DNA of 64,000 nt from Aliivibrio finisterrensis (GTDB lineage Bacteria; Pseudomonadota; Gammaproteobacteria; Enterobacterales; Vibrionaceae), in the NCBI RefSeq assembly GCF_008933155.1, contig NZ_WBVP01000014.1, positions 36,551 to 100,550 on the forward strand, written 5' to 3'. Shown piece after piece: positions 9,502-18,370 of the stretch. The notes below the pieces were generated by a model that worked only from the letters and a program-made list of their open reading frames with translations, was not told the origin of the DNA and searched no databases. Both the position numbers and the translations under genes were made by a program. The number at the start of each line of letters is the position of its first letter. The first letter of the stretch is position 1.

Positions 9502-10638
9502 ATGTATGCGCTAACAAACTGTAAAGTTTATACTGGTAACGACGTTCTTGTTGACCACTCTGTTATTATCAATGGAACAGAGATCGAAGCCGTTTGCCCA
9601 ACGACAGAATTGCCTGAAGGTATCGAATTAAAAGATCTTGATGGCGCAATTTTAAGCCCAGGATTTATTGACCTTCAGCTTAATGGCTGTGGCGGTGTAA
9701 TGCTGAATGATCAAATCACAGCCGAAACCATACAAATCATGCACGAAGCAAACTTAAAATCAGGCTGTACAAGCTTCCTGCCAACTCTAATCACATCATC
9801 TGATGAAGACATGAGAGCATCAATCCAAGCCGCTCGTGAATACCACAACAAATATCAAAATCAATCATTAGGTCTACACCTTGAAGGTCCATACCTAAAC
9901 GTAATGAAAAAAGGCATTCATAGCGTTGATCATATTCGTCATTCAGACACAGACATGATTCAATTAATGTGTGATAACGCTGATCTAATCGCAAAAGTAA
10001 CACTGGCACCAGAGCAAAACGACCCTGAACATATTGAACGCCTTCATAAAGCAGGTATCGTAGTTTCAATAGGCCACACTAATGCAACTTATGCAGAAGC
10101 TCGCCAAGGGTTTGAATCAGGCATCACATTTGCTACACACTTATTTAATGCGATGACGCCAATGGTGGGTCGTGAACCTGGTGTTGTCGGCGCTATCTAT
10201 GATACACCAGAAGTTTATGCTGGGATCATCGCTGATGGCTTCCATGTTGACTATGCAAACATCCGTATTGCACACAAAATAAAGAAAGAAAAGCTTGTAT
10301 TAGTGACCGATGCCACAGCTCCTGCAGGCGCTGACATGGAATACTTTATTTTTGTTGGTAAGAAAGTATATTACAAGGATGGTAAATGTGTTGATGAAAA
10401 TGGCACATTAGGCGGCTCAGCTCTGACTATGATTGAAGCAGTTCAGAATACAGTTGAGCACGTTGGAATCGCTTTAGATGAAGCTTTACGTATGGCAACG
10501 TTATACCCAGCTCAAGCAATTGGTGTGGATAATAAACTTGGCCGAATCAAAAAGAACATGGTTGCTAACCTTGCTATCTTTGATCGTGACTTCAATGTAA
10601 AAGCGACTGTTGTTAACGGACAATACGAGCAAAGTTAA
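9502..10638 (+). CDS. nagA: N-acetylglucosamine-6-phosphate deacetylase
   Basis: Removes acetate from GlcNAc-6-P to give glucosamine-6-P, the first cytoplasmic step after NagE uptake. 378 aa of the amidohydrolase superfamily. Seen: [23 protein letters not shown] (metal-ligand Glu), [10 protein letters not shown] and ATHLFNAM with metal-binding His residues, and catalytic Asp in TDATAPAG. Ribosome binding site AAAGGA is 7 bases upstream. nagC starts 2 bases after the stop, so they are co-transcribed. NagB (deaminase) is not in this window, unlike the E. coli nagBAC order. Confidence 0.97.
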   Translation: MYALTNCKVYTGNDVLVDHSVIINGTEIEAVCPTTELPEGIELKDLDGAILSPGFIDLQLNGCGGVMLNDQITAETIQIMHEANLKSGCTSFLPTLITSSDEDMRASIQAAREYHNKYQNQSLGLHLEGPYLNVMKKGIHSVDHIRHSDTDMIQLMCDNADLIAKVTLAPEQNDPEHIERLHKAGIVVSIGHTNATYAEARQGFESGITFATHLFNAMTPMVGREPGVVGAIYDTPEVYAGIIADGFHVDYANIRIAHKIKKEKLVLVTDATAPAGADMEYFIFVGKKVYYKDGKCVDENGTLGGSALTMIEAVQNTVEHVGIALDEALRMATLYPAQAIGVDNKLGRIKKNMVANLAIFDRDFNVKATVVNGQYEQS

Positions 10639-10639
10639 T

Positions 10640-11854
10640 ATGACTGACGGACAAATTGGTAATGTAGATCTAGTAAAACAATTAAACAGTGCGGCTGTTT
10701 ATCGTTTAATCGACCAAAAAGGCCCGATTTCTCGAATTCAAATCGCAGATGTTAGCCAGCTTGCTCCGGCAAGTGTTACCAAAATAACCCGTCAATTATT
10801 AGAGCGCGGCTTAATTAAAGAGGTCGCGCAACAAGCATCAACCGGTGGTAGAAGAGCTATCTCTTTGACTACCGAAACAGACCCTTTCCATTCAATTGCA
10901 ATACGTTTAGGGCGAGACTATATTCAACTGAGCCTTTTTGACCTTTCAACAAAAGAATTGGCCTCTGAATATCACGAGTTTCATTACTCTCATCAACAAG
11001 AACTACTTGATGGTTTAAATCAATTACTCCAACACTTTATTACACGTAATCAAGACATCATTAAACAATTAATCGCTATTGGCATTACGCTACCAGGTTT
11101 AGTTAACCCAGAAACTGGTGTTGTAGAATACATGCCGAATACCGACATTGATAAATTGGCATTGGCTGATTTCATTAAAGAAACATTTAAAACCCAATGT
11201 TTCGTTGGTAATGATGTTCGTGGACTTGCTCTTGCTGAGCATTATTTTGGTGCATCACGCGATTGTTATGATTCTATTTTAGTCAGTGTTCACAGAGGTA
11301 CTGGCGCTGGGATCATTGTAAATGGCAAAGTTTTTCTTGGCCATAACCGTAATGTTGGTGAAATTGGCCACATTCAAATAGACCCTATTGGTGATAAATG
11401 CCAATGTGGTAATTTCGGCTGCTTAGAAACCGTGGCTGCAAATCCAGCCATTATTGCCAGAATTAATAGCTTATTAGAACAAGGCTATCCTTCTAGTCTT
11501 TCGCAAATTGAAAAAATCACCATGTCTGATATTTGTCATGCCGCAAATCATGGCGATGAGCTAGCAACACAAACGTTATTACGTGTTGGTAATCAACTTG
11601 GTAAAGCCATCGCGATGACCATCAACTTGTTTAATCCACAAAAAATTATTATTTCAGGTGCTATCACTCAAGCTGACAAAATCGTATTTTCTGCAATTCA
11701 TAACTGTATTAAGAATCAATCACTAACTGCATTCCACAAAGATTTGCCAATTGTGGCTTCAGAGCTTCATAACCAACCAACTATTGGTGCTTTTTCTATG
11801 GTGAAACGAGCAATGCTAAATGGTGTATTGTTACAAAAATTACTTGATGAATAA
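10640..11854 (+). CDS. nagC: NagC ROK-family transcriptional repressor
   Basis: GlcNAc-6-P-responsive repressor of amino-sugar genes. 404 aa (E. coli 406) from the ATG at 10640; a longer reading from 10610 lies inside nagA and is rejected. N-terminal winged helix-turn-helix (QIADVSQLAPASVTKITRQLLERGLI), then the ROK domain with the sugar-binding GHIQIDP and the zinc motif CQCGNFGC. It follows nagA by 2 bases. Likely autoregulated through the sites upstream of nagE and nagA; vibrio NagC also acts on chitin-utilisation genes elsewhere. Confidence 0.96.
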   Translation: MTDGQIGNVDLVKQLNSAAVYRLIDQKGPISRIQIADVSQLAPASVTKITRQLLERGLIKEVAQQASTGGRRAISLTTETDPFHSIAIRLGRDYIQLSLFDLSTKELASEYHEFHYSHQQELLDGLNQLLQHFITRNQDIIKQLIAIGITLPGLVNPETGVVEYMPNTDIDKLALADFIKETFKTQCFVGNDVRGLALAEHYFGASRDCYDSILVSVHRGTGAGIIVNGKVFLGHNRNVGEIGHIQIDPIGDKCQCGNFGCLETVAANPAIIARINSLLEQGYPSSLSQIEKITMSDICHAANHGDELATQTLLRVGNQLGKAIAMTINLFNPQKIIISGAITQADKIVFSAIHNCIKNQSLTAFHKDLPIVASELHNQPTIGAFSMVKRAMLNGVLLQKLLDE

Positions 11855-11883
11855 TCACGACTGACTTTTCACGTGTTATCATT

Positions 11884-11915
11884 CTAAGGGTTGCGAATAG
11901 CGACCCTTTTTTTTG
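11884..11915 (+). terminator. Terminator of nagA-nagC
   Basis: Stem AAGGGTTGC / GCGACCCTT (11886-11908, loop GAATA, one T-G wobble) followed by eight T. Confidence 0.88.
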
Positions 11916-11938
11916 AATACCACTAGGAAAATAAGTAT

Positions 11939-13543
11939 ATGGAGTTACTTTTTATCATTGCAGCTTTTGTAATGGGTTTTATTGCACTAAAAATTAATTT
12001 ACCCCCTCTTGTTGGTTTTTTATTAGCTGGCTTTGGTTTGCATGCTCTTGGCTTCCAATCAAATGATGCGCTTTCAACTTTTGCAGATCTCGGCGTTACA
12101 CTTTTACTTTTTTCTATTGGATTAAAATTAGATATAAAAACCTTACTTGCTAAAGAAATCTGGTTAGGTGCAACGCTTCATAATGTTTTTTCTACCCTCT
12201 TTTTCACTTTTGCATTAATAGGTCTTAAACTTCTTGGCATCACAATGCTTGCTGATATAGGCACTGCACAGTTAGTTCTTTTTGGTTTTGCTCTCTCTTT
12301 CTCAAGCACTGTTTTTGCGGTTAAAGCGCTTCAAGAAAAAGGGGAGATGAACGCCACATATGGCACACTGGCCATTGGTATTCTGGTCATGCAAGATATC
12401 TTTGCGGTTGTATTTTTAACTGCATCAACAGGAAAAATCCCAGAGATAACTGCATTAGCTCTATTTGCCCTGCCACTACTTCGCCCTCTATTTTTCAAAT
12501 TATTAGATTGGGCAGGTCACGGCGAAATGTTGGTTCTTTATGGTATTTTCTTAGCGCTTGTTGCTGGTGCAGGAACCTTTGAACTTGTTGGCATGAAGCC
12601 TGATCTAGGGGCTCTTATTTTGGGCATGTTACTGGCGGGACACTCGAAAGCCTCTGAGTTATCTAAATCTCTCTTTAATTTAAAAGAAATTTTACTTATC
12701 TGTTTCTTCCTAAATATCGGCTTATCTGCTGCCCCTACTATTTCAGGTTTAGGATTAGCGCTGATTTTGATCTTGCTGCTTCCCGTTAAAGGACTTCTGT
12801 ATTTTATTATCATCAATAAGTTCAAATTTAGGGTACGGACCTCACTTCTCGCTTCTCTTACATTATTTAATTACAGTGAGTTTGGACTTATCGTGGGTGG
12901 TCTTGCCTTTAAAATGGGATGGTTACCTGGAGATACATTAGTGGCCATTGCCATTGCTGTATCCATCTCGTTCATTATCTCAGCACCGTTAAATAACTTT
13001 GGTCATTCCATTTATCAACGCTCTCGTCATTGGCTAAAAGAACATACCGCTGAACGGTTAAATCCGATGGATAAATTAATTAACCCAGGACGAGCTCAAA
13101 TTTTGATTTTAGGGATGGGCCGTATCGGTAGTGGAGCTTATGATGAGCTCAAAGAGAAGTATGGCGACATTATTTTAGGTATTGAACTTCGTGAAGAATC
13201 AGCAAGACATCACCAGAGCTTAGGTCGAAATGTTATTTCTGGCGATGCAACCGACCCAGATTTTTGGGAACGCATCCTTTCAACATCTCACGTAAAGTTA
13301 GTGCTGTTAGCAATGCCAAATCATCAAGGTAATCAATTTGCTTTAGAGCAATTACAATCACGTAATTACCAAGGTCAAACGGCAGCTATTGCAGCTTATA
13401 ATGACCAAATAGATGGTTTAATTGAACAAGGTGTTGATGCTGCATTTAATATTTACCATGAAGCTGGTAGTGGTTTTGCTCGACATGTAAGTGAACAATT
13501 AAACCCACAATTTAATCAACAAAAAGAATATATGAAATCCTAA
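11939..13543 (+). CDS. Kef-type (CPA2) monovalent cation/proton antiporter with TrkA-N domain
   Basis: A 534-aa inner-membrane antiporter. Residues 1 to about 380 form a hydrophobic CPA2 transport domain of about 12 spans, with LPPLVGFLLAG and LLLFSIGLKLD near the N-terminus. Residues about 390-500 form a RCK/TrkA-N nucleotide-binding domain, with the Rossmann motif ILGMGRIGSGAYDEL. Related to KefB/KefC and YbaL; the ion (K+ or Na+) and ligand control cannot be read from the sequence. It lies alone between two terminators. In E. coli, nagD occupies this place between nagC and asnB. Confidence 0.88.
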   Translation: MELLFIIAAFVMGFIALKINLPPLVGFLLAGFGLHALGFQSNDALSTFADLGVTLLLFSIGLKLDIKTLLAKEIWLGATLHNVFSTLFFTFALIGLKLLGITMLADIGTAQLVLFGFALSFSSTVFAVKALQEKGEMNATYGTLAIGILVMQDIFAVVFLTASTGKIPEITALALFALPLLRPLFFKLLDWAGHGEMLVLYGIFLALVAGAGTFELVGMKPDLGALILGMLLAGHSKASELSKSLFNLKEILLICFFLNIGLSAAPTISGLGLALILILLLPVKGLLYFIIINKFKFRVRTSLLASLTLFNYSEFGLIVGGLAFKMGWLPGDTLVAIAIAVSISFIISAPLNNFGHSIYQRSRHWLKEHTAERLNPMDKLINPGRAQILILGMGRIGSGAYDELKEKYGDIILGIELREESARHHQSLGRNVISGDATDPDFWERILSTSHVKLVLLAMPNHQGNQFALEQLQSRNYQGQTAAIAAYNDQIDGLIEQGVDAAFNIYHEAGSGFARHVSEQLNPQFNQQKEYMKS

Positions 13544-13574
13544 TTTCTTGATAGTAACTTACTCATTGCTCAGG

Positions 13575-13613
13575 ATCAGATTAGAGTTACGTTAAACTTT
13601 AATCTGATTTTTT
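13575..13613 (+). terminator. Terminator of the Kef-type antiporter gene
   Basis: Perfect 9-bp stem ATCAGATTA / TAATCTGAT (13575-13583 with 13600-13608), which can extend inward, followed by six T. Confidence 0.88.
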
Positions 13614-13772
13614 ATAAACATCCCCCTCTTCTTCATTATTTTGTTTAAAAAGCCAACTTCAATTAACGATCCAACACCAAAACAGTAAAAATATTAAATA
13701 TTATTTAATTAGGTTATCTATTTGTGATTTTATTTGTATTTCTGGGTTGCTTTTTTTAGTGATAATGGCAAA

Positions 13773-13800
13773 TTGTAGACAAGACAATAATTTACTATAA
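13773..13800 (+). promoter_or_regulatory. Candidate sigma-70 promoter of asnB
   Basis: TTGTAG, 16-base spacer, CTATAA, ending 26 bases before the asnB start. The preceding 160 bases are strongly AT-rich without an ORF. Confidence 0.45.
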
Positions 13801-13826
13801 AAATTAAGAAGAGATAGAGGGAACTT

Positions 13827-15494
13827 ATGTGCTCGATTTTTGGAATTCTAGATATTAAAAGTGATCCAACCCCATTGCGAACTGCAGCACTTGAAATGTC
13901 AAAAAAACTACGTCATCGCGGCCCTGACTGGTCAGGTATTTATTCATCAGATAAAGCAATTTTAGCACATGAGCGTCTTGCTATTGTTGGCTTAAATAGC
14001 GGAGCTCAACCACTTTACAGCGAAGATAAAAAACACATTTTAGCTGTTAATGGTGAGATCTATAACCATAAAGAATTACGCGAAAAGTATGCCGACGATT
14101 ACGCCTTCCAAACAGACTCTGATTGTGAAGTTATCCTAGCACTATACCGTGAAAAAGGTGCCGATCTTTTAGAAGACTTAAACGGTATTTTTGCCTTTAT
14201 TCTTTATGATGAAGAAAAAGATGAATATTTAATTGGCCGTGACCATATAGGTATCATTCCTATGTATCATGGGCATGATGAACATGGGAACTATTATGTG
14301 GCATCAGAAATGAAAGCCTTAGTTCCTGTCTGTAAATCAATTAGTGAATTCCCTCCTGGTCACTTCTACTCTTCAAAAGATGCTGAACCTACACGTTATT
14401 ATGTACGTGATTGGATGGATTATGATGCGGTTAAAGATAACCCAACAAGCAAAGAAGACCTTAAACAAGCTCTAGAGGATGCCGTTAAGCGCCAATTAAT
14501 GACTGACGTTCCTTATGGTGTTCTTTTATCTGGTGGTTTGGATTCATCTATTACTTCAGCTGTTGCGAAAAAATTTGCAGCAATGCGTATTGAAGATAAC
14601 GAGAAATCTGAAGCTTGGTGGCCACAATTGCATTCCTTTGCCGTTGGTCTAGAAGGCGCTCCTGATTTAAAAGCAGCTCGTGAGGTTGCTGATAAATTAG
14701 GGACAGTACACCATGAAATGACATATACAATCCAAGAAGGTTTAGATGCGATTCGTGATGTTATTTATCATATCGAAACTTACGATGTAACCACTATCCG
14801 AGCTTCAACACCTATGTTCCTTATGGGTCGAAAAATTAAAGCCATGGGTATTAAAATGGTACTTTCTGGTGAAGGGGCTGATGAAATCTTTGGTGGTTAC
14901 TTATATTTCCATAAGGCACCCAACAAAAAAGAATTTCACGAAGAAACGGTTCGTAAACTGCTTGCTTTAAATATGTTTGATTGTGCTCGTGCAAACAAAT
15001 CTCTTGCAGCTTGGGGCGTAGAAGGTCGTGTGCCTTTCTTAGATAAAGAATTTATTGATATCGCTATGCGCTTAAACCCACAAGATAAAATGTGTGGTAA
15101 TGGTAAAATGGAAAAACACATTCTTCGTGAATGTTTTGAAGATTATCTTCCTGAGTCGATTGCTTGGAGACAAAAAGAGCAGTTCTCTGATGGCGTGGGT
15201 TACAGCTGGATTGATACATTACGTGAAACTGCTGAAGCCAAGGTCACCGATCAGCAAATGGAATCAGCTAAATTCCGCTTCCCTTATAATACGCCAACTA
15301 CAAAAGAAGGTTATGCGTACCGCGAGATATTTGAAGATCTATTCCCTCTGGAAGATGCCGCAAAATGTGTCCCTGGAGGTCCCTCAGTAGCTTGCTCATC
15401 AGCAAAAGCAATAGAATGGGATGAATCATTCCAAAATTGTGTTGACCCATCAGGTCGTGCAGTACAAGCTGTGCATAATGAAGCTTATAGCTAA
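13827..15494 (+). CDS. asnB: Asparagine synthetase B (glutamine-hydrolysing)
   Basis: ATP-dependent synthesis of asparagine from aspartate with glutamine as nitrogen donor. 555 aa (E. coli 554). The N-terminal class II glutaminase domain uses Cys2 as nucleophile (MCSIFGILDIK) with RHRGPDWSG and AVNGEIYNHKEL. The C-terminal synthetase domain has the pyrophosphate loop LLSGGLDSSI and LSGEGADEIFGGY. Ribosome binding site AGAGGGAA is close to the ATG. The position after the nag genes mirrors the E. coli nag-asnB order. Ends in a strong terminator facing rfaH. Confidence 0.97.
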   Translation: MCSIFGILDIKSDPTPLRTAALEMSKKLRHRGPDWSGIYSSDKAILAHERLAIVGLNSGAQPLYSEDKKHILAVNGEIYNHKELREKYADDYAFQTDSDCEVILALYREKGADLLEDLNGIFAFILYDEEKDEYLIGRDHIGIIPMYHGHDEHGNYYVASEMKALVPVCKSISEFPPGHFYSSKDAEPTRYYVRDWMDYDAVKDNPTSKEDLKQALEDAVKRQLMTDVPYGVLLSGGLDSSITSAVAKKFAAMRIEDNEKSEAWWPQLHSFAVGLEGAPDLKAAREVADKLGTVHHEMTYTIQEGLDAIRDVIYHIETYDVTTIRASTPMFLMGRKIKAMGIKMVLSGEGADEIFGGYLYFHKAPNKKEFHEETVRKLLALNMFDCARANKSLAAWGVEGRVPFLDKEFIDIAMRLNPQDKMCGNGKMEKHILRECFEDYLPESIAWRQKEQFSDGVGYSWIDTLRETAEAKVTDQQMESAKFRFPYNTPTTKEGYAYREIFEDLFPLEDAAKCVPGGPSVACSSAKAIEWDESFQNCVDPSGRAVQAVHNEAYS

Positions 15495-15511
15495 TCCTTG
15501 TATCTGAACTA

Positions 15512-15540
15512 AAAAGCGCCTTTATAGATGGGCGCTTTTT
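15512..15540. terminator. Bidirectional terminator asnB / rfaH
   Basis: Nine-bp stem AAAAGCGCC / GGCGCTTTT with A-run before and T-run after, between convergent asnB and rfaH. Confidence 0.9.
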
Positions 15541-15543
15541 AAA

Positions 15544-16035
15544 TTAAAAATACATATTTGTATTATCTATTTTAATCTCAACTTTCTTATTAATTAATGT
15601 AATCAGCAAGATGGAACGTTTCTCTCCATCAGGTTCTTTATATATAGCGTCAGCCCCCATAAAAGGACCATCACAAATACCTACCGATTGCCCAACTTTG
15701 GGGAATTCATCAACCTTCATATTCTTTGGTTTTTCAGCACTTTTAAGTGAATAGATAAGATCACCTTGTAGAACTTTAGGCTTAGCACCAAACCGAATAA
15801 AATCACTCACACCCCGTGTCGAGCGGACAGTTGTAAATGAAGGTCCTTGCTCAAAATCAAATCGAACAAACATATAACAAGGAAATAGAGGCTCTATAAT
15901 CAGCTTTTTCTTTCCTCTTACCATTTTTTCTACTTCTATTTCAGGGTAATAGCAATCCACCTGTTGATTTTCAAGGTGTTGCTTTGCTCTCTGTTGTTCT
16001 CCACGCTTGCAGTAGAGTAAATACCATTCTTTCAT
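15544..16035 (-). CDS. rfaH: Transcription/translation factor RfaH
   Basis: NusG paralogue recruited at ops elements; it suppresses pausing and Rho termination in long LPS, capsule and similar operons and couples them to ribosomes. 163 aa (E. coli 162): NGN domain starting KEWYLLYCKRGEQQRA, conserved EPLFPCYMFVRFD and STRGVSDFIRFG, and a C-terminal KOW region with VGICDGPFMGADAI. The start is the ATG at 16035. A 50-residue upstream extension is AT-rich, lacks family similarity and is rejected. The ribosome binding site is weak (AGGT). No LPS operon lies in this window, so its targets are elsewhere. Confidence 0.95.
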   Translation of the reverse strand: MKEWYLLYCKRGEQQRAKQHLENQQVDCYYPEIEVEKMVRGKKKLIIEPLFPCYMFVRFDFEQGPSFTTVRSTRGVSDFIRFGAKPKVLQGDLIYSLKSAEKPKNMKVDEFPKVGQSVGICDGPFMGADAIYKEPDGEKRSILLITLINKKVEIKIDNTNMYF

Positions 16036-16306
16036 TATCTTTATACCTAGCCAACCTGCTATAAAGCATATCACGCAACTCAGTTCAAAAAAATATATAG
16101 CTAGCACATCACAGCTAAAACCTTCGTTTGAAATGTTAAATACAAAAAAACCATCAAAGAAGTCTAAAAAACCAAAATTAATCAATATATAGAGATATTA
16201 AACCAAAATAAAGAACATAATCAGAATTAAATCTCAAAATTAATTTAAAGTCCAGCACTCAAAGATGTAACATGATATTTTTGTTTCTAAATATTTCAAT
16301 AACTTA

Positions 16307-16328
16307 ATATGTTAACTAAATCACATAA
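16307..16328. promoter_or_regulatory. Candidate CRP site upstream of the peptide transporter
   Basis: TGTTA-N6-TCACA (16310-16325) matches the CRP core at 9 of 10 positions. It lies about 95 bases before the transporter start. The 381-base rfaH-transporter gap (16036-16416) is otherwise AT-rich with no convincing ORF or RNA. Confidence 0.4.
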
Positions 16329-16416
16329 ATTTGTACAACGTTGCAGTCCTAATCATCAAAGCGTATAAATTTAACTATATAAGAAGAATAAAATTTCATT
16401 ATAAAAAGAGAGCACT

Positions 16417-17769
16417 ATGCCAAACAACAAATTAATCATGGGACACCCAAAAGGATTGTTCTTGCTTTTTGGAACCGAATTATGGGAGCGTTTCTCTTAT
16501 TATGCAATGAGAGCCATTCTTGTTTTATATTTAACAGACAGAACCATTAATGGTGGCTTAGACTGGACCGTAAAAGACGCATTAAGCCTTTATGGTACCT
16601 ATACTGCATTAATGTATATCACCCCTCTCATTGGTGGCTGGTTAGCTGATAATTACTTAGGTCAACGTAAATCATTACTTATCGGTGGCTTTCTAATGGT
16701 TATCGGCCAATTTACTTTAGCCCTTCCTCATAACATGCTTCCACTTTCTATCGAAACTCTATTTTATACAGGCCTTGGCTTTTTAATTGCCGGTAATGGT
16801 TTATTTAAACCAAATGTATCCACCATGGTTGGTGATTTATACCAAGATGGAGATAATCGACGTGACGGTGCCTTCACTATCTTCTATATGGGTATTAACC
16901 TAGGCTCATTGCTTGCTGGTGTGGTTTCAGGCTCTGTCACTGGGATCTGGGGCTGGAAAGCAGGGTTCGCCGCAGCTGGTATTGGTATGGTAATCAGCTT
17001 AATTATTCAGACTCTATTTGCTCAACGTTTTCTTGGCGACATAGGTATCCGTCCTGCAGCTCACATTGCAAAAGAAAATGCTGAGGCCGCAGGTACATCA
17101 CAGCATGTACTCAGTAAAATTGAGATCGATCGCCTTAAAGTAATTATGGTGATGGGATTGTTTGTCATTGTATTCTGGGCTGGTTTTGAACAAGCTGGTG
17201 GATTAATGAACATCTACTCTCAGCAATATACTGATCGTATGCTAGGTTCATTTGAAATACCTGCGGCATGGTTTCAATCTTTAAATCCCTTCTTTATTAT
17301 TATTCTTGCTCCATTTATTGCGATGTTATGGGTAAAATTGGGGCCAAAGGAGCCAAGCTCACCAATTAAGTTTGCTTTAGCGTTATTTTTTCTAGCCATT
17401 GGTTTTCTTTGTATGGTCGGTGCAGTCATGGAGCAAGGTGGCGATCTGACAGTTAAAACATCTATGTATTGGTTAGTCGGTGCTTACTTCTTCCATACTC
17501 TTGGTGAGCTATGTTTATCTCCAATTGGTTTATCATTAGTCACTAAACTTGCACCATTGCGTTTAGCGTCACTCATGATGGGAATATGGTTTGGTTTTAA
17601 TGCTATTTCTAACTATATTGCTGGTGTTGTCGGCTCGCATGTTGAAAGCCTTGGTGCATTAGATATCTTCGCTGGTATCGCGATTGCTTCTGCTATTTCA
17701 GGTGTATTATTGCTAATAATCTCAGGGCCACTTATTCGCTGGATGCATGGTGCTGAAAAAGTACACTGA
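16417..17769 (+). CDS. POT/PTR2-family proton-dependent oligopeptide transporter
   Basis: Inner-membrane H+ symporter for di- and tripeptides. 450 aa, with hydrophobic spans throughout. The family signatures are clear: GTELWERFSYYAMRA near residue 14 (ExxERFxYY proton/peptide motif) and FYMGINLGSLLAG (PTR2 signature) near residue 153. Shorter than E. coli DtpA-D (about 485-500 aa), but the central cytoplasmic loop is simply short and no domain is missing that I can see. Which Dtp paralogue it equals cannot be decided. Ribosome binding site AGAG; possible CRP control; transcribed alone. Confidence 0.92.
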   Translation: MPNNKLIMGHPKGLFLLFGTELWERFSYYAMRAILVLYLTDRTINGGLDWTVKDALSLYGTYTALMYITPLIGGWLADNYLGQRKSLLIGGFLMVIGQFTLALPHNMLPLSIETLFYTGLGFLIAGNGLFKPNVSTMVGDLYQDGDNRRDGAFTIFYMGINLGSLLAGVVSGSVTGIWGWKAGFAAAGIGMVISLIIQTLFAQRFLGDIGIRPAAHIAKENAEAAGTSQHVLSKIEIDRLKVIMVMGLFVIVFWAGFEQAGGLMNIYSQQYTDRMLGSFEIPAAWFQSLNPFFIIILAPFIAMLWVKLGPKEPSSPIKFALALFFLAIGFLCMVGAVMEQGGDLTVKTSMYWLVGAYFFHTLGELCLSPIGLSLVTKLAPLRLASLMMGIWFGFNAISNYIAGVVGSHVESLGALDIFAGIAIASAISGVLLLIISGPLIRWMHGAEKVH

Positions 17770-17842
17770 TACCTATTTTGGTATAAACAAGAATGACCAC
17801 GTATTTATGTAGATTTGAATAATTTCTTATTACATTAAAAAT

Positions 17843-17876
17843 AAAGGCGACCTTAAATTATTAAGGTCGCCTTTTT
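17843..17876. terminator. Terminator between the peptide transporter gene and comEA
   Basis: Fourteen-bp perfect stem AAAGGCGACCTTAA / TTAAGGTCGCCTTT, loop ATTA, T-run on the plus strand. It lies between convergent genes. Confidence 0.92.
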
Positions 17877-17885
17877 ACTTTATTA

Positions 17886-18191
17886 TTACAGTATGATTCG
17901 ATTTCGATTCTTCTCTACTAATTTATCGCCTATCCCTTTTACCTTCGATAAATCATCTACCGTAACAAACTTTCCATTTGATTTTCTATAATCAACAATG
18001 GCTTGAGCTTTTGAATCTCCAATTCCTATTAATAGCGTTTTAAGCTCCTCTGCTTCAGCCTCGTTGATATTAATGACGACATCTATCCCTTCGTGCTTAC
18101 CTGAGTCTTTGACTTCAGCAAGGGCAGTTCCGCTTGAAAATAAAATAATAACGAGAAAGAAAGAATTGATTAAAGATATTATACGTTTCAT
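17886..18191 (-). CDS. comEA: Periplasmic ComEA-type helix-hairpin-helix DNA-binding protein
   Basis: A 101-aa exported protein: signal peptide (residues 1 to about 25, cleavage near ALAEV), then two helix-hairpin-helix motifs, LLIGIGDSKAQAIVDYR and KVKGIGDKLVEKNR. In Vibrio cholerae the ComEA gene at the same place (next to ppiD) encodes the periplasmic ratchet that pulls transforming DNA across the outer membrane. The start is the ATG at 18191, giving AAGGA a 6-base spacing; an ATG two codons earlier directly abuts the site. Likely induced by chitin and competence regulators, not visible here. Confidence 0.9.
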   Translation of the reverse strand: MKRIISLINSFFLVIILFSSGTALAEVKDSGKHEGIDVVININEAEAEELKTLLIGIGDSKAQAIVDYRKSNGKFVTVDDLSKVKGIGDKLVEKNRNRIIL

Positions 18192-18310
18192 TTGCATTCC
18201 TTTTTATTGATTAAATGATCGATATCAGATACTTCAGAAAGTCGATTTCCATCTGTCATCACAAAAAGAATAAATAATATGAATAGTAAATCCCATTAGA
18301 GGGTTGCAAA

Positions 18311-18346
18311 AACACGACGGGCCCCATTAAGGGGCCCGTCTGTGTT
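18311..18346 (-). terminator. GC-rich terminator of ppiD
   Basis: Perfect 10-bp stem GACGGGCCCC / GGGGCCCGTC (18316-18340), extended by AACAC/GTGTT around a single bulge, followed on the minus strand by five T. Confidence 0.88.
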
Positions 18347-18370
18347 ATTTATCAATTACAAATAAATTGA

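Noticed and set aside
10610..10639. Longer NagC start inside nagA
   Set aside because: The ATG at 10640 follows the nagA stop by one base and gives the family N-terminus and length.
16036..16185. 50-residue N-terminal extension of RfaH
   Set aside because: The E. coli and family proteins begin at MKxWYLLYCK; the extension is AT-driven, rich in Phe and lacks similarity.
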